Source of the DNA: Clonostachys chloroleuca
Lineage: Eukaryota > Ascomycota > Sordariomycetes > Hypocreales > Bionectriaceae
Direction of reading: 5' to 3'
Length of the DNA stretch: 64,000 nt
Assembly: GCA_037952775.1 (NCBI GenBank)
Contig: JBANAY010000003.1
Coordinates: forward strand, 22,196,001-22,260,000
The notes under the pieces are model-generated. The model did not search any database. It was not told where the DNA came from and saw only the letters and a list, made by a program, of their open reading frames with translations. The translations under genes and the position numbers were made by a program. This document shows, one piece after another, positions 1-9,722 of the stretch. Within the stretch, counting starts at the first letter, position 1; each line of letters opens with the position of its first letter.

Positions 1-123
1 GGGCCACCGACTCGGACTGAGGCTGACGATGCCGGACAGCACGACGTGCCGGAGCTCCTCGTGGAGCTCCAGGAATCGGGGGTCCACGGGGAAGTGGTCG
101 GTCTCGCTCATTGGTGCGTCCAT
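1..123 (-). CDS. 5' end of a gene running off the left edge (hypothetical)
   Basis: An open frame on the minus strand starts at ATG 123-121 (second in-frame ATG at 111-109) and stays open for 41 codons to the window edge. It reads MDAPMSETDHFPVDPRF, then a helical stretch rich in Leu, Glu and His. Codons favour G/C at the third position, as in the real genes here. No domain is visible in so short a piece. The bases before the ATG (cctaag) could also be a splice acceptor, so this could be an internal exon. No function is claimed. Confidence 0.4.
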   Translation of the reverse strand, partial: MDAPMSETDHFPVDPRFLELHEELRHVVLSGIVSLSPSRWP

Positions 124-1277
124 CTTAGGCTCGTATGGGACATCGATATGATGCGGCCCAGATATGCGTCTAACAGCGGTGACCACCGCCTCGGGTTCCT
201 CCTGCTCGTCGACGGTGGCATGGGTGGGTTGATAGAGGTGGCTACGTGTTGCCACTCGGTGGACCTAGTTCGAGCATGCTGTAGGCTACGTGAGAATGGA
301 GCTTGGCACGGAGGTCTAGCCTAATCTGGGGGACGTAGGCACTTAGCAATGCGACTACCAATGCTTGGCTTGCGGCTGTAGTCTAATTCATGCGGGGAAG
401 GGAAGAATGAGTCGATAGTAATGACTTTGGTAGGTCGGTCTGATGCTTTGCTTCCAAAACCTTCCTCAGACGAAGACGAGATATTTCGGTTCCGGAACAG
501 ACGTTTCTCCGATGACCGCCTGTTCTTTCACCGCTTTCGAGGCACACTGGCAGAATAGGGCACTAAAATTACAGGGGTTCGGCCGTTACGGACCAGTGGG
601 CAGTAAAACACCGTCGCTTGCAAGGAGCATTATCCAGCTTGTCAAATCAACGAAGTTGATCCTCAGACCAGCCCGAAATTGTTGCTAAATTGATACAAGC
701 AAAAATAAGAAATATTCAATCAATATATTCAATCAAAACGGTTTATCTTAACCCTCTCCTCTTTGTTTTGGCTGAATTCTGGCCGAATCTCGAGGGTGCT
801 GTTAGTACCGTAGGGTAGGAAGATAAAGTAGACCCGTGGACTTCCGAGTCAATCAAATCAATCTATCCCATCAAATCAATCAGACTTTTGGGGTGGTTGA
901 TTTGATTGATCGGAAGCGATGAAACGGGGAATTGGTATAATGGCTCAATGGTCTAAGTTTGATTTAATATCATAAACCAAACATCAATGATGTTCGTTTT
1001 ACAGAGGCTCAAGAGGATCTATCACGAAATCTACTTTAGACATCTGGATTACGAATGTTCCTACTGCACCAACGAAAATATTGCAAGATTTAAGAAGTTC
1101 ATTAGACTCAATGATAGAAATAAATCGCTAAAATGAGAGTTTTCCGCCTGATATGTCCCAATTTCCCTCGATTCCAACCATCCACGCTTGATACCTTGTA
1201 AAAGCAGTGAAAAAAGACTTTTGTTATGAATGCTGGTAAAATTTACCATGCTGTGAAAAGATGTGAATCCCTTGAAA
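124..1277. other. Intergenic, AT-rich, with an inverted repeat
   Basis: No gene is supported here; an 81-codon frame at 443-688 has no coding character. Around 693-735 the motif ATTCAATCA recurs. At about 846-912 two copies of an AATCAAATCAATC-type motif face a GATTTGATTGAT copy and could form a hairpin. Confidence 0.5.
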
Positions 1278-3034
1278 TCATACGTGGCCAAGACGGAAAG
1301 TCTGCCAAATCCTTTCCAACCTTGCAATTTGATCATCCAACACGATGCCCATCTTGCGCTCGATGTCTCGAAAGGCCTTCAAAAGTGCCACTTGCTGCGA
1401 CTCGTGCGTCATCCTCTCTGCCGCTAGTAGCAGTGCCGCTACGAAGAGAGGGTCAAACTGCTCCTGGAAATGATTCCAGGCGGCCATTCCCGCAATCTTC
1501 TGTGCGTGCCAGCTTTCCGAGCCAAGACGGACCTCTGACCGTGAGAGCTTGAGCAGCCGCGGCTTGTGGGCTATCAGGACGATGAACGATAGATGGATGG
1601 CCATGTTGGCCTGGAGAGCAATGGGCGTGGAGTATATCTCAATCGGAAACGAGGCTGAGCTCTCCGCAGACGGCTCGCCGCTAGAGAACCCAAAGATTGG
1701 CTCCATTTCCAGCGGCCGGGCTTGATACCAATTTATGCAGCGCGCCCAGAGGGTGTGCCATGATGACCAGGCCTCAGCGGCTTTGCCGGCTGGATCCGCT
1801 CCTGTTGGTGAACCCACCTGGGGCTCCCCAGATCTGGCCGTCAGTTGCGCGAGACAAGAATAGGTCAGATGTAGACATTGCGCAAGCTGAGATAGGCACG
1901 CGAGGTATGATGTTCTGATCGCTGAGTCTGGAGCAGAGACGCTTTGCTCGAGGTACTTTACGAGCGACATTGACGGTGGTTCTTCCGTCAGTAAACAGGA
2001 TGCTAACTCTGGTGACAAGCTTCTGGGTCAGTTAATCGTTACAAGCGTTATGGGGGTCTTGGGGACTCACCGATCTTCCCCTGCATCTGCAACAGATACC
2101 GTAGAGGTTCCTCTAAACCCTCTTTTGAATGCAGATAACTACCCCCGACTTTACTCCAGTATGTTGGGCGCGACCCGAATAACCTCGTGACGGATAGGAG
2201 GCTCCTAGCGACATGTACTGCCAAGGTGTCTTCCACACGGCCGAGCTCTCGTTCAACAGCGTCTACGGAGCGGCTTCCACGTTCTCCAAAGTCCTTCTTG
2301 CCATCTGTAGAGTTTAGGGCCTCCTCTCGTGTCCTGACGAGCGCAACCATAGCATTACGGACTACTGGTTGATGCGAGGCTAGACCGATGACAGAATTCG
2401 CGAATCTCGAACCGGGACAGGTTGAGACAATCCATGGCACGATGTCGGCCACGAAGCTCGTGAGAAGCCCCGCCTCGGATGTACCGGTACTGACTGCAGG
2501 ACAGCTGCTTGCAGGTTTGTCTGGTTTTTGCCTGGCAGGTCTCTCTGTTAAAGAACGTGTGCCATCGACTCGGTCCTCCAAATGTAATCGCTGGATCGGC
2601 GCAGCATAAAAGGGCAACGAAGGAGAAGGTTCCCGACCCCTAACATCGGGCTGCTGGACAGCCAAATCCACTAGCTGCCCGAAGCGACCGAGCATAGGGG
2701 CTGGAATATCAAGATTCGCATCGGGGCTGGCCGAATCGACGCGGGCAGCATCATTCTCGAGACCGGATGTAGAGCCAGAGACGGATCCTTTACCCCTCTG
2801 GCTCTCGAAGACGAAGGTCGGTTGTGGGTAGACACAGGCAACGTTCCTGGCGGTGCAACTGCCACATTCCGGCTTCTGTTCGTCGCCTGCATAGGGAAGT
2901 CGGCCGGTCAGCGAAAGCTTGGACGGGAGACGGCCAAATTCAAACCACTCACATTTGCGGCGGCGTTTACGGCAAGGTAAACAGCCTCTCCGCGATCGCC
3001 TCTTACTGTCGGGGATATGCCTTATCGAAGGCAT
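1278..3034 (-). CDS. Zn2Cys6 (Gal4-type) transcription factor
   Basis: Nuclear DNA-binding regulator of about 542 aa. Exons are 3034-2953, 2886-2071 and 2008-1278. The first intron (2887-2952) splits the third zinc-cluster cysteine codon; after splicing the cluster is C18-X2-C21-X6-C28-X6-C35-X2-C38-X6-C45 with a basic RKRRRK run. The second intron (2009-2070) must use the CACCAG acceptor, because the nearer CCCAG gives a stop. Start is ATG 3034, a short lead before the cluster. A Ser/Pro-rich linker follows, then a long helical region as in the middle and C-terminal part of fungal C6 regulators; no named second domain is recognised. Target genes cannot be told from sequence, and the neighbouring genes are not an obvious pathway. 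Confidence 0.85.
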
Positions 3035-3809
3035 CGGGCGGAATTTGTGGGCGACGCGGTGGATGATGGAGATTCGCGAAATGGTGAGTGGAGAGGCTCT
3101 ATCCTGACCGGGGCAGTAGTCTACATACCCAGAAAGAGAGCAAGGGCCCGAGTCGCTCCATGTCACAGGACGCCAACGGGGAGTGGGCCAACGTTGCCGG
3201 CTCTTGGCGAGTCACGCGCCCAGATTAGTGACATGGGTGATGGATTCATCCTTCAAAGGTCAAGGCTATGGAGAAGACTCGCGGGTGGAGCCTCGTGCTA
3301 GACCGGAGCGGCAGTCCAAGGCCAAGAGTCTCGCGAGAGAATAAAGAAATTAAACCTACAGAAACTATTACTTTTTTTTTCTACATCATATGAATCTAGA
3401 ACATGTTATGGGTAGTCATTCCTGAAAAACAATCGTCTCCATTTTCTATATCAGGTTACTCTGAGCTGGCTCGTTAAATCAGCAAAACGTTGCCGGCTTA
3501 ATTTCAGCTCAGTTTCAGTTTGCTAAATTTATGAAACTCGTGAAGCAACTGTCTAACTGTGATAGGATGCATCCTTGACCATAGTAGGGAAGCAAGTTGA
3601 TTATATTGTCCAGCCAGTGGCGTAATAGTAGAGAATGCGGTTTTTATTGCTCATCATTCTGAGATTTGACTTCGTAAAAGATTTCGCAATACCACCAGAC
3701 AATGGTCGAGTTTAAGATGTGGTAAGTTTCTCTCCCAACCAAAGACTTCCTGTGGCCGACAAAACTTATTGACATATCGCATGAGCTTGCAAATAGGTAC
3801 TTTGTTGCC
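3035..3809. other. Intergenic, promoter side of the zinc-cluster gene
   Basis: No convincing coding sequence. A T-run lies at about 3367-3380. The 91-codon minus frame at 3644-3919 overlaps the next gene's 3' end and looks like a shadow. Confidence 0.5.
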
Positions 3810-4522
3810 CTAGAATTCAAAATCGTCCTTGTAGCCATCCCAAGAAGTGCTGTGAACAAATCTCTCCTTGCCGTCAAAGAAGGAAAGATCTGGCTTTCGT
3901 CTACAGTCATACTTTTCATGATATATCAAGTCACTCATATATCGAAAAGTAAGTCCTCGTCCGAAGAAGCAACGATCTGGAAGATCCCTCCTAGGATTAA
4001 TCAAAAAGATGCGAGTCCAACGAGGAACCTCACCCACACTCCACGCCCAGTGTAGTCTCAAAATGAGACCTCGGACTGAGTCTTCACCAAGATGCTCACG
4101 CACTGACTCTAGACTATTCAGCCCCCTTTCCCAACCATCCTCAAATTCAAAGCCAATATTCAATACCGAAGCTTGAGGAAGTTGATAAAAAGGCAGACGT
4201 GTAATGAGTTGCCGCCAGTCGAGCAGTCTGCAAGCAGCCAGGTGTTCTGGCGCGAATCGAAAACAAATAATATCCCTGGGGGAATAGTCCATATATATGG
4301 TCGATGGACCTTCTCTGATCGGGACGATTGTGCGCCCTGCGGCAATGTCCCTCCTCCTCTTCCTAATTTGACGCTGAGTGAGTTTTTTTTCATTGGATCA
4401 GGCTTTTTCGTTACTGTAGGCTTTGGGTTTGCCGCCCGGCGCCTTTTCTTCACCAAAGATTGCTCCTTTTCCACTTCCTTCAATATTGGCCCCCAAGCCT
4501 TGCTTAAAACAATGCGTGATTC
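3810..4522 (-). pseudogene. Hypothetical protein gene with a one-base frame break
   Basis: Two adjacent minus frames both look coding. The upstream one (about 4522-4390) begins after a TTAG acceptor-like site and reads SKAWGPILKEVEKEQ, then a Lys/Arg-rich stretch. The downstream one (to the stop at 3810) contains GPSTIYMDYSPRDIICF and DYKDDFEF-like C-terminal text. They join if the A-run at 4383-4390 (T on + strand) had nine bases rather than eight, giving about 237 codons without the missing 5' exon. The pattern 'IYxDYxxRDIICF' loosely recalls fungal 2EXR-type proteins, but I cannot assign it. Either a decaying gene or an assembly error in a homopolymer. Confidence 0.4.
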
Positions 4523-5594
4523 CTAACAAGCTGTTCGAAGCCCTGCATTCCAGTAGTACCCCAACCTATTGCGCTTAGTCCAAGACAACTGAGAGCGATC
4601 GGTTGTCAGTATGGATCGTTGTTTCCCTTTTGACTTTGGACGCCGCCCATATTCATGCACGAACCAGGGAGATAGCTGGTTCGATGTCCTGTTTGATCTT
4701 CGTTGAACAAGGACTAGTAGTGAATCCGTGCGGGGAGATGATGAATAAATTCAACGCTGGAGGCTCCAAGTGTGCCATATTTTATGGCAGTCCGTGCCTT
4801 TTTCGTGAATAGCTCTCACCTGAATTTGACTAGTGAAAGGATAAATAATCTTGAGGAAGTATTGGCAGCCATGATTTGGACATTTGAGAAGTTATTAAAT
4901 ACGTCATGCAGCTTATCGATAAATCGATAAGCTGAATATTGCGTCAATACTTAGACGAACCTTCCTTTGGTTTGAACAGATAGCTTTTTTCTCCTCAGAC
5001 ATCATTCAATTGCTTCAATCAATCGCTTGCTTTTACCATAATACGGTCGTATCCGCTTGTCAACCCACTCTGATATCGAGGTCAAGATAGCAAGAGCCAA
5101 GGGTGGCCTTCCAGGTCGTCTCCTTTCCTTCACGCTCGACAAGCGACGAAAACAAGAACAGACCTAGATCCCACAACGTTTTGTTACTGTTCCTTTCCTC
5201 CTCTCTCTCTCTTCTTCTCTCCATAGCTCCATTATCATCAACATTCAGCCAGTATGGCCACCAAGCCCATGAGCTCCTAACTCATGTATCTTACCCACAA
5301 TCTAGCAGCTAATTCAGGTTACAGAAAAGCACAAACCAGTACCTACGTTAGGCACCGCAGGCCCAGCGACAAGAGACTTCTTGGCTCTCAAGCTAAACCG
5401 ACCCCAACGTCAGCAAGATTGTACATTGTCCTGACGATCCATGATCAAGCAACTGCCGTATCATATACTAAGGACGACATCATCATCGAGGACTCACCCA
5501 TGGTAAGCCCCTCCTAGACGAGCTGGTTTCGATCATAAACTAATCTACTCAATGTCTTTATTTAGCCCCAAACCTTCCTCCCATCGCCGTCGCC
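4523..5594. other. Upstream region of the microexon gene
   Basis: Holds a 26-bp palindrome at 4909-4934 and a CT-rich tract at about 5190-5223 of the kind seen before fungal transcription starts. Two coding-like pieces lie here: 5306-5420, after a TCTAG acceptor and ending at a GTACAT donor, and 5473-5502 (frame KDDIIIEDSPM), ending at GTAAGC. The exon-like piece 5566-5597 lies between a TTTAG and a GTATGT. Their frames do not join cleanly, so they are left out of the CDS call below. Confidence 0.4.
4909..4934. repeat. Perfect 12-bp inverted repeat (2-bp spacer)
   Basis: CAGCTTATCGAT, AA, then ATCGATAAGCTG: the arms are exact reverse complements. It is isolated in AT-rich DNA with no flanking target duplication or element visible. 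It could be a dimeric protein-binding site or a hairpin. Confidence 0.85.
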
Positions 5595-6286
5595 ATGGTA
5601 TGTTTCCAAAAAACGATCGTTCGGGGTATCGTGAATACTTGAGTTAACACGGTGACGAGCCCAATACCACCGTCGCGCCCCCGTCTCCCCCGCCCTCCCA
5701 AGCTGCCATCTCCTCCAAGGATTCTGCTGTGCGTTTCCAAATTTGATATCATTTTGAGTGAGACAAGCAAGAATAGGCTAACAATGAAGTAGTGGTGGCT
5801 GCTTTAGGCGCGAGTGAGTTCAGTTTGATAAAATGGGAAATAAGAATTAATGGTTAAAAAATCCGATAGAATACGCGGAGGCAGGTTGCTGTAAGTAAAT
5901 GTGGTTGTAAATTTCCGGAAACTGCGCTACTTAAAAATCTATGATAGGCCACAAGGACAAGATTGACGGTAAGTCCAACAATTGTCGTAATTTTGGTGGG
6001 CTTTCAATACTAACGAAGTGATAGAATGCGAGATCCGTTGTGCGGGTAAGAAACCTGTGAAGCTAAATTGTACAAGTTGTAATGTTAATAGAGAGGCTTT
6101 GACAGAGAAAACAGATACAAATCCGGGTAAAGAATATTCTTTTCTAGCCGTGCTGTTGGTTGATATATGATGCTAAAACGAACACCCACAATAGCAGATG
6201 GAGCTCGAGTTGGTTGTAAGTTTAAATTATTCTGACTGCTCTATTTCAGAGGCCAAAACTGACACCGCGAACCTATAGTGACTTGA
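5595..6286 (+). CDS. Small cysteine-containing protein encoded by 21-nt microexons
   Basis: Unrecognised protein of about 77 aa. Exons are 5595-5597 (ATG), 5660-5728, 5777-5813, 5870-5890, 5948-5968, 6025-6045, 6094-6126, 6195-6215 and 6279-6286 (stop). Four exons are exactly 21 nt, each phase 1 on both sides, so each adds one seven-residue cassette: KYAEAGC, CHKDKID, ECEIRCA, ADGARVG. Introns are 48-68 nt; most have canonical donors such as GTAAGT and TAG acceptors. The N-terminal part is Pro/Ser-rich (TVAPPSPPPS). Weak points: the 5659 acceptor is GAG; the 6093 acceptor is the second AG of TAGAG (the first AG gives a stop after three codons); and the true start may lie further upstream, since 5566-5594 also reads in frame (PNLPPIAVA). 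No signal peptide or known domain is seen. The seven-residue cassettes suggest a helical rod. The splice pattern is seen in the sequence; that it is expressed is inferred. Confidence 0.6.
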
Positions 6287-6961
6287 GCAATATGCCCAGG
6301 CTTGTACAGTCTCCTAATTCATATAATTAATCAAACTAATAATGGGGCTAAATAAAGGACGCCGAGCAGGAGGCTGAAGTAGATCTTTCAGCCTTGATAG
6401 ACACATCAAGATGTTCACTTGCTAAATACATGAACATCAGCAAGTGTGTGTCAGAATAATGGGGTCTGTAAAGCTGTTTTCAATCCAAGTTCCCAATATA
6501 GGCCACAATATTGATAGACAGTAGTTAGTAACAACAATAATAATAAATTATTAGGCAATTGGGGATTATTATGTGCTTACTATTGCACAATAGGAGGTAT
6601 TGTAATATGAGTTCCGGTCACAATGATTCTGTCAAGGTGACTTTTGCAGTCCTTGCTTTTCTGATAGCCACTTGATCAGCTAAAACCCGCTGACACCGCC
6701 GACGCTTCAGGGGACAATGTAAGTTTATCTTTGTGTTATTTCATATACCAGTCTAGAATTTATTAACCTAACATATCGTGTAGGTTGAATAAGCGTTTTC
6801 TTTTTCTTTTTCTGTTGTTCTCAAGCAAGTAATTGCGTTGGGCTGTTGCGTTGGTTTTGTACTTATTGTTTTTGGTTTGTTTTTTTGAAATGATAATTCC
6901 ATGTTCCGTTGAAAACTCGCAGTCTTGCACACTTATGAAAACTTTGCCATTTTGTAGAAGA
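6287..6961 (+). other. Extra exon-like segments after the microexon gene
   Basis: After an AAAG site, 6358-6459 is open for 34 codons to TAA in one frame (starts DAEQEAEV, contains CSLAKYMNISKC). After a GATAG, 6668-6718 reads PLDQLKPADTADASGDN and ends at a GTAAGT donor; a TGTAG at 6781-6783 then gives VE and TAA. The composition resembles the microexon gene's C-terminus. They may be alternative 3' exons or a decayed second copy; neither joins in frame to the main model. Confidence 0.35.
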
Positions 6962-7183
6962 TTAAGTTTCATTGTCTGCGTCGACTTCCAGTAATTCTGC
7001 CTTCATCTCATATTCCACTTCACGGGCTAGCTGGTCAAGCGCAGGTCGACAACTTCCCCAAGCGGCGATGAGTTCTGAGCGGTGGGTGCTGTAGAGGACC
7101 GATGCTGGCTAGGTAGCGCTGACCAAAGTTCCAGTAACTCCTGGGGTTGTCGATGCAATTTCTTGTAAACGTTCCTTCTCCAT
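6962..7183 (-). pseudogene. Gene remnant with an in-frame TAG
   Basis: From ATG 7183 the frame runs 24 codons (MEKERLQEIASTTPG...), meets TAG at 7111-7109, then continues 48 coding-like codons (LYSTHRSELIAAWG, then an acidic helical end) to TAA at 6964-6962. The context ACC-TAG-CCA would be ACC-CAG-CCA with one C-to-T change in a CpA, which fits repeat-induced point mutation or simple decay. A further minus frame at 7598-7239 (119 codons, acidic, aromatic-rich) may be an upstream part of the same dead gene. No family is recognised. Confidence 0.35.
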
Positions 7184-8110
7184 TTATGTTAGAGGCAAAC
7201 AAGAACCACCCAAAGCCCTACCATAAATTCTTAGACATCTACTCGATGCACACCATGAATGTGTTCATCTTCATTTCTAATTGAGCATACAGATCTATAC
7301 CCTGTAGATCCGAATCAGGAAAGTAAAAATCGTATGGAAAGCCAAAAAAGCGAAGGTCAGAATCATGTTCTGATCCCTCAACCACTAATGACCATAAGTC
7401 CTCTCCTATCGTCCCCAAATGATCTGATAACATGTCCATTCTTTTAAACAATCCTGAAATGAGCCAAACGGGACTCGTGGTCAGAAATTGGACAACCACG
7501 ACACTGGGAATCGGACCTCTACTTGACGCTCCACGCTGGAATTTAGTAAGTTGTCGTAGACGGAGGGTGAGATGTAGGGAGACTCCCATGATGCACATCG
7601 AATTACTAACTATAATATTTGAGCTTTTGTCGGTTATTGCCTATTATGATACATTGGAGACTTGCAACGACCAGGATCACAGAACCTTCAGGACTTAATC
7701 CTTCATCACTCCATACCCGACGTACACTGCCGGGACGTTTGAGAAACAGATGAATGGCGAGTAATACCCGAGATAAACCAACCATCGATTTTCTTCGTTT
7801 ACTTTCCAAAGCCTTGGAGTCCCGTACTCATGAGCGCAATGTGTGCCTTCAGGAGAGTCATTGTTTTGGTATAGGGTAAGCTGTAGAAACCGGAATGCTA
7901 ATTTTAGTGATAATTGCTCAGATTGAGCAAGGATGCAATGTTGCTGCGGCGCAGCGCATAACTATTTGCTTGACTAATTCATGTGTCAACCTTGGGCAGA
8001 TTCTCTTGAATTAATGGCGGGCGCAGCCAACCTTGACTTTATTCCAGCTTCAAACTCCTCCCCACTTGCTCGAATCTTGGAGACATCTCATCCAAAAAGC
8101 TTCCTTCAGC
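7184..8110. other. Intergenic with possible decayed coding sequence
   Basis: Contains the 7239-7598 minus frame mentioned with the preceding remnant and the promoter of the next gene. Nothing else is supported. Confidence 0.4.
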
Positions 8111-8812
8111 ATGGCTAAGGAAACCTCCTTGCTCGTGAGTTACCCAGAGCGATCTCGTTTCCCGCCGTCAATGATCTGATTGATTCTAACAAGTCCACTC
8201 TAGCCTACTACGGAGCCTAAGAATCCTGCCACGGGGAAGACGCAATCCACGACCGAAAAAAAGGCGACGCTCCTCGAACGCATCGCGAAGAACCGACTAT
8301 CAATCTTTTTTACCGTCTGCGCCCTATCGACTGCCTTGATCCCGCCGTCCTGCGCCTTCTTTTTCTGGGCCAAGTCCATCCCTGAGCCGTACTTCGACGC
8401 TACATTATGGGCTGTCCACGGGTTCTTGATCTCCCAGCTGCCTATGGCAACCTGGAGCATTGCGGGCGTGCTGCCGACCGAGAATAAAATCGCCGTCTTC
8501 TCTAGTGCGCGATATACGGCTCCTTCCTCCATCGTCCGAGGTGTGATGGTAGCTCTCTCTATGGCTTCGTTCCTGCACTGGCACACACTCTTCAGCCACA
8601 ACCCGCTGCACAGCAGATTGCACGATGCATCGATACTGGCATGGTGCTTCCTTGCGGTGGTGTTTCTGCCTCGAGGCCGGTGGTTACTGGTGGCGAAGGC
8701 GTTGTTTCACGTAACGGTAGCCGTGTTCTTTATTTCAGTGTGTCTGAAGATTAAATACGAAACCGTATGTCGGCCGGGGGTGGCGGAGGTCAATGATGTC
8801 CATTCTGAATAA
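8111..8812 (+). CDS. Small multi-pass membrane protein, hypothetical
   Basis: About 210 aa. ATG 8111 opens an 8-codon exon (MAKETSLL); the intron is 8135-8203 (GTGAGT...CTCTAG) and the rest runs to TAA at 8812. The N-terminal 35 residues are polar and Lys/Thr-rich, then four to five hydrophobic stretches follow (from LSIFFTVCALSTALIPP, FDATLWAVHGFLISQL, IVRGVMVALSMASFL, ILAWCFLAVVFL, ALFHVTVAVFFISVCL), with a short polar tail. This predicts an integral membrane protein with cytosolic N-terminus. No transporter or enzyme motif is visible. No functional partner is obvious in the neighbourhood. Confidence 0.75.
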
Positions 8813-9722
8813 CAGATAACAAAGAGAAATCTGGGTTTCATGGCCGATTACGACGATGGCTTCCTTGTGTAGTCTACGAAATCAATATTCTACATTACTG
8901 TTAACAGCGACGGCGCTTGTAATTGACATATTGCCTTGGTATTGATTAGTATCAGGACTTTTGAACGGAATGGTTTGTATCCTCAACTTATTGAAGTTTA
9001 TCAATCCCTTCCGTGCTTGAGAAGGTTCCATCCCGTAATTTATGGCTCTCTAGTAGCTCAAGGGAAGCAGGCAGTTGGAAAGTCACAACACATGATATTG
9101 CTTAGCGACGAAGGTTAATACCCGAAAAAACACCAAGCAATATCCGAGCTAGCAAGCTTTTCAACATGCAGGAATGTCAATCATCCTTGTTTTGGAAAGT
9201 CTGGGCCCCGATGCGGTAGCTTGGAGGATGGAAGAGGCTGCAAGAAAGACCCCCGTTGACAAGATGTCGACTGTAAGCCGAATGATAACTGCAACCCATT
9301 AACTAGCTGGTAGGCTAAGATCTGCGGAAGAAAGGGAACTAATGTAGTTTGTGGCACCATGTTATTCGCTGTATGAAATGAGGCTTTCTGAGGTTATCGG
9401 TAATCGTTATGATTCGATCATTTCTAGGGCTGAGGTGAAAGTGCAACTTGATTAGTAACGTGTCCTTGCACGATTGGTTTTCTAAGCCAGAAGAGTATGC
9501 AAGTTTACACAAATGTGTGGTTACTATATTTCTTTTCGGTCTGTAATAAGGGAAAAAGGTTGCCCTTGGAAGACCTGATCGAAAGGAATTCTCTCAACAA
9601 CCTCAAGAAATAGGAACCGCACTGTTTCTCGTTTTCATTCTTGGGCATCACGCTTTTGCGTTTCTTCGAAAGATTTGTACTATTTCTAAATCAGCCAACC
9701 TACGTAATAGGTAGGTGCCAAG
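8813..9722. other. Intergenic
   Basis: No coding signal beyond short random frames; AT-rich. Promoter side of the next gene. Confidence 0.5.

Noticed and set aside
46..324. 92-codon plus-strand frame
   Set aside because: It overlaps the better-supported minus-strand exon and has no domain; a shadow.
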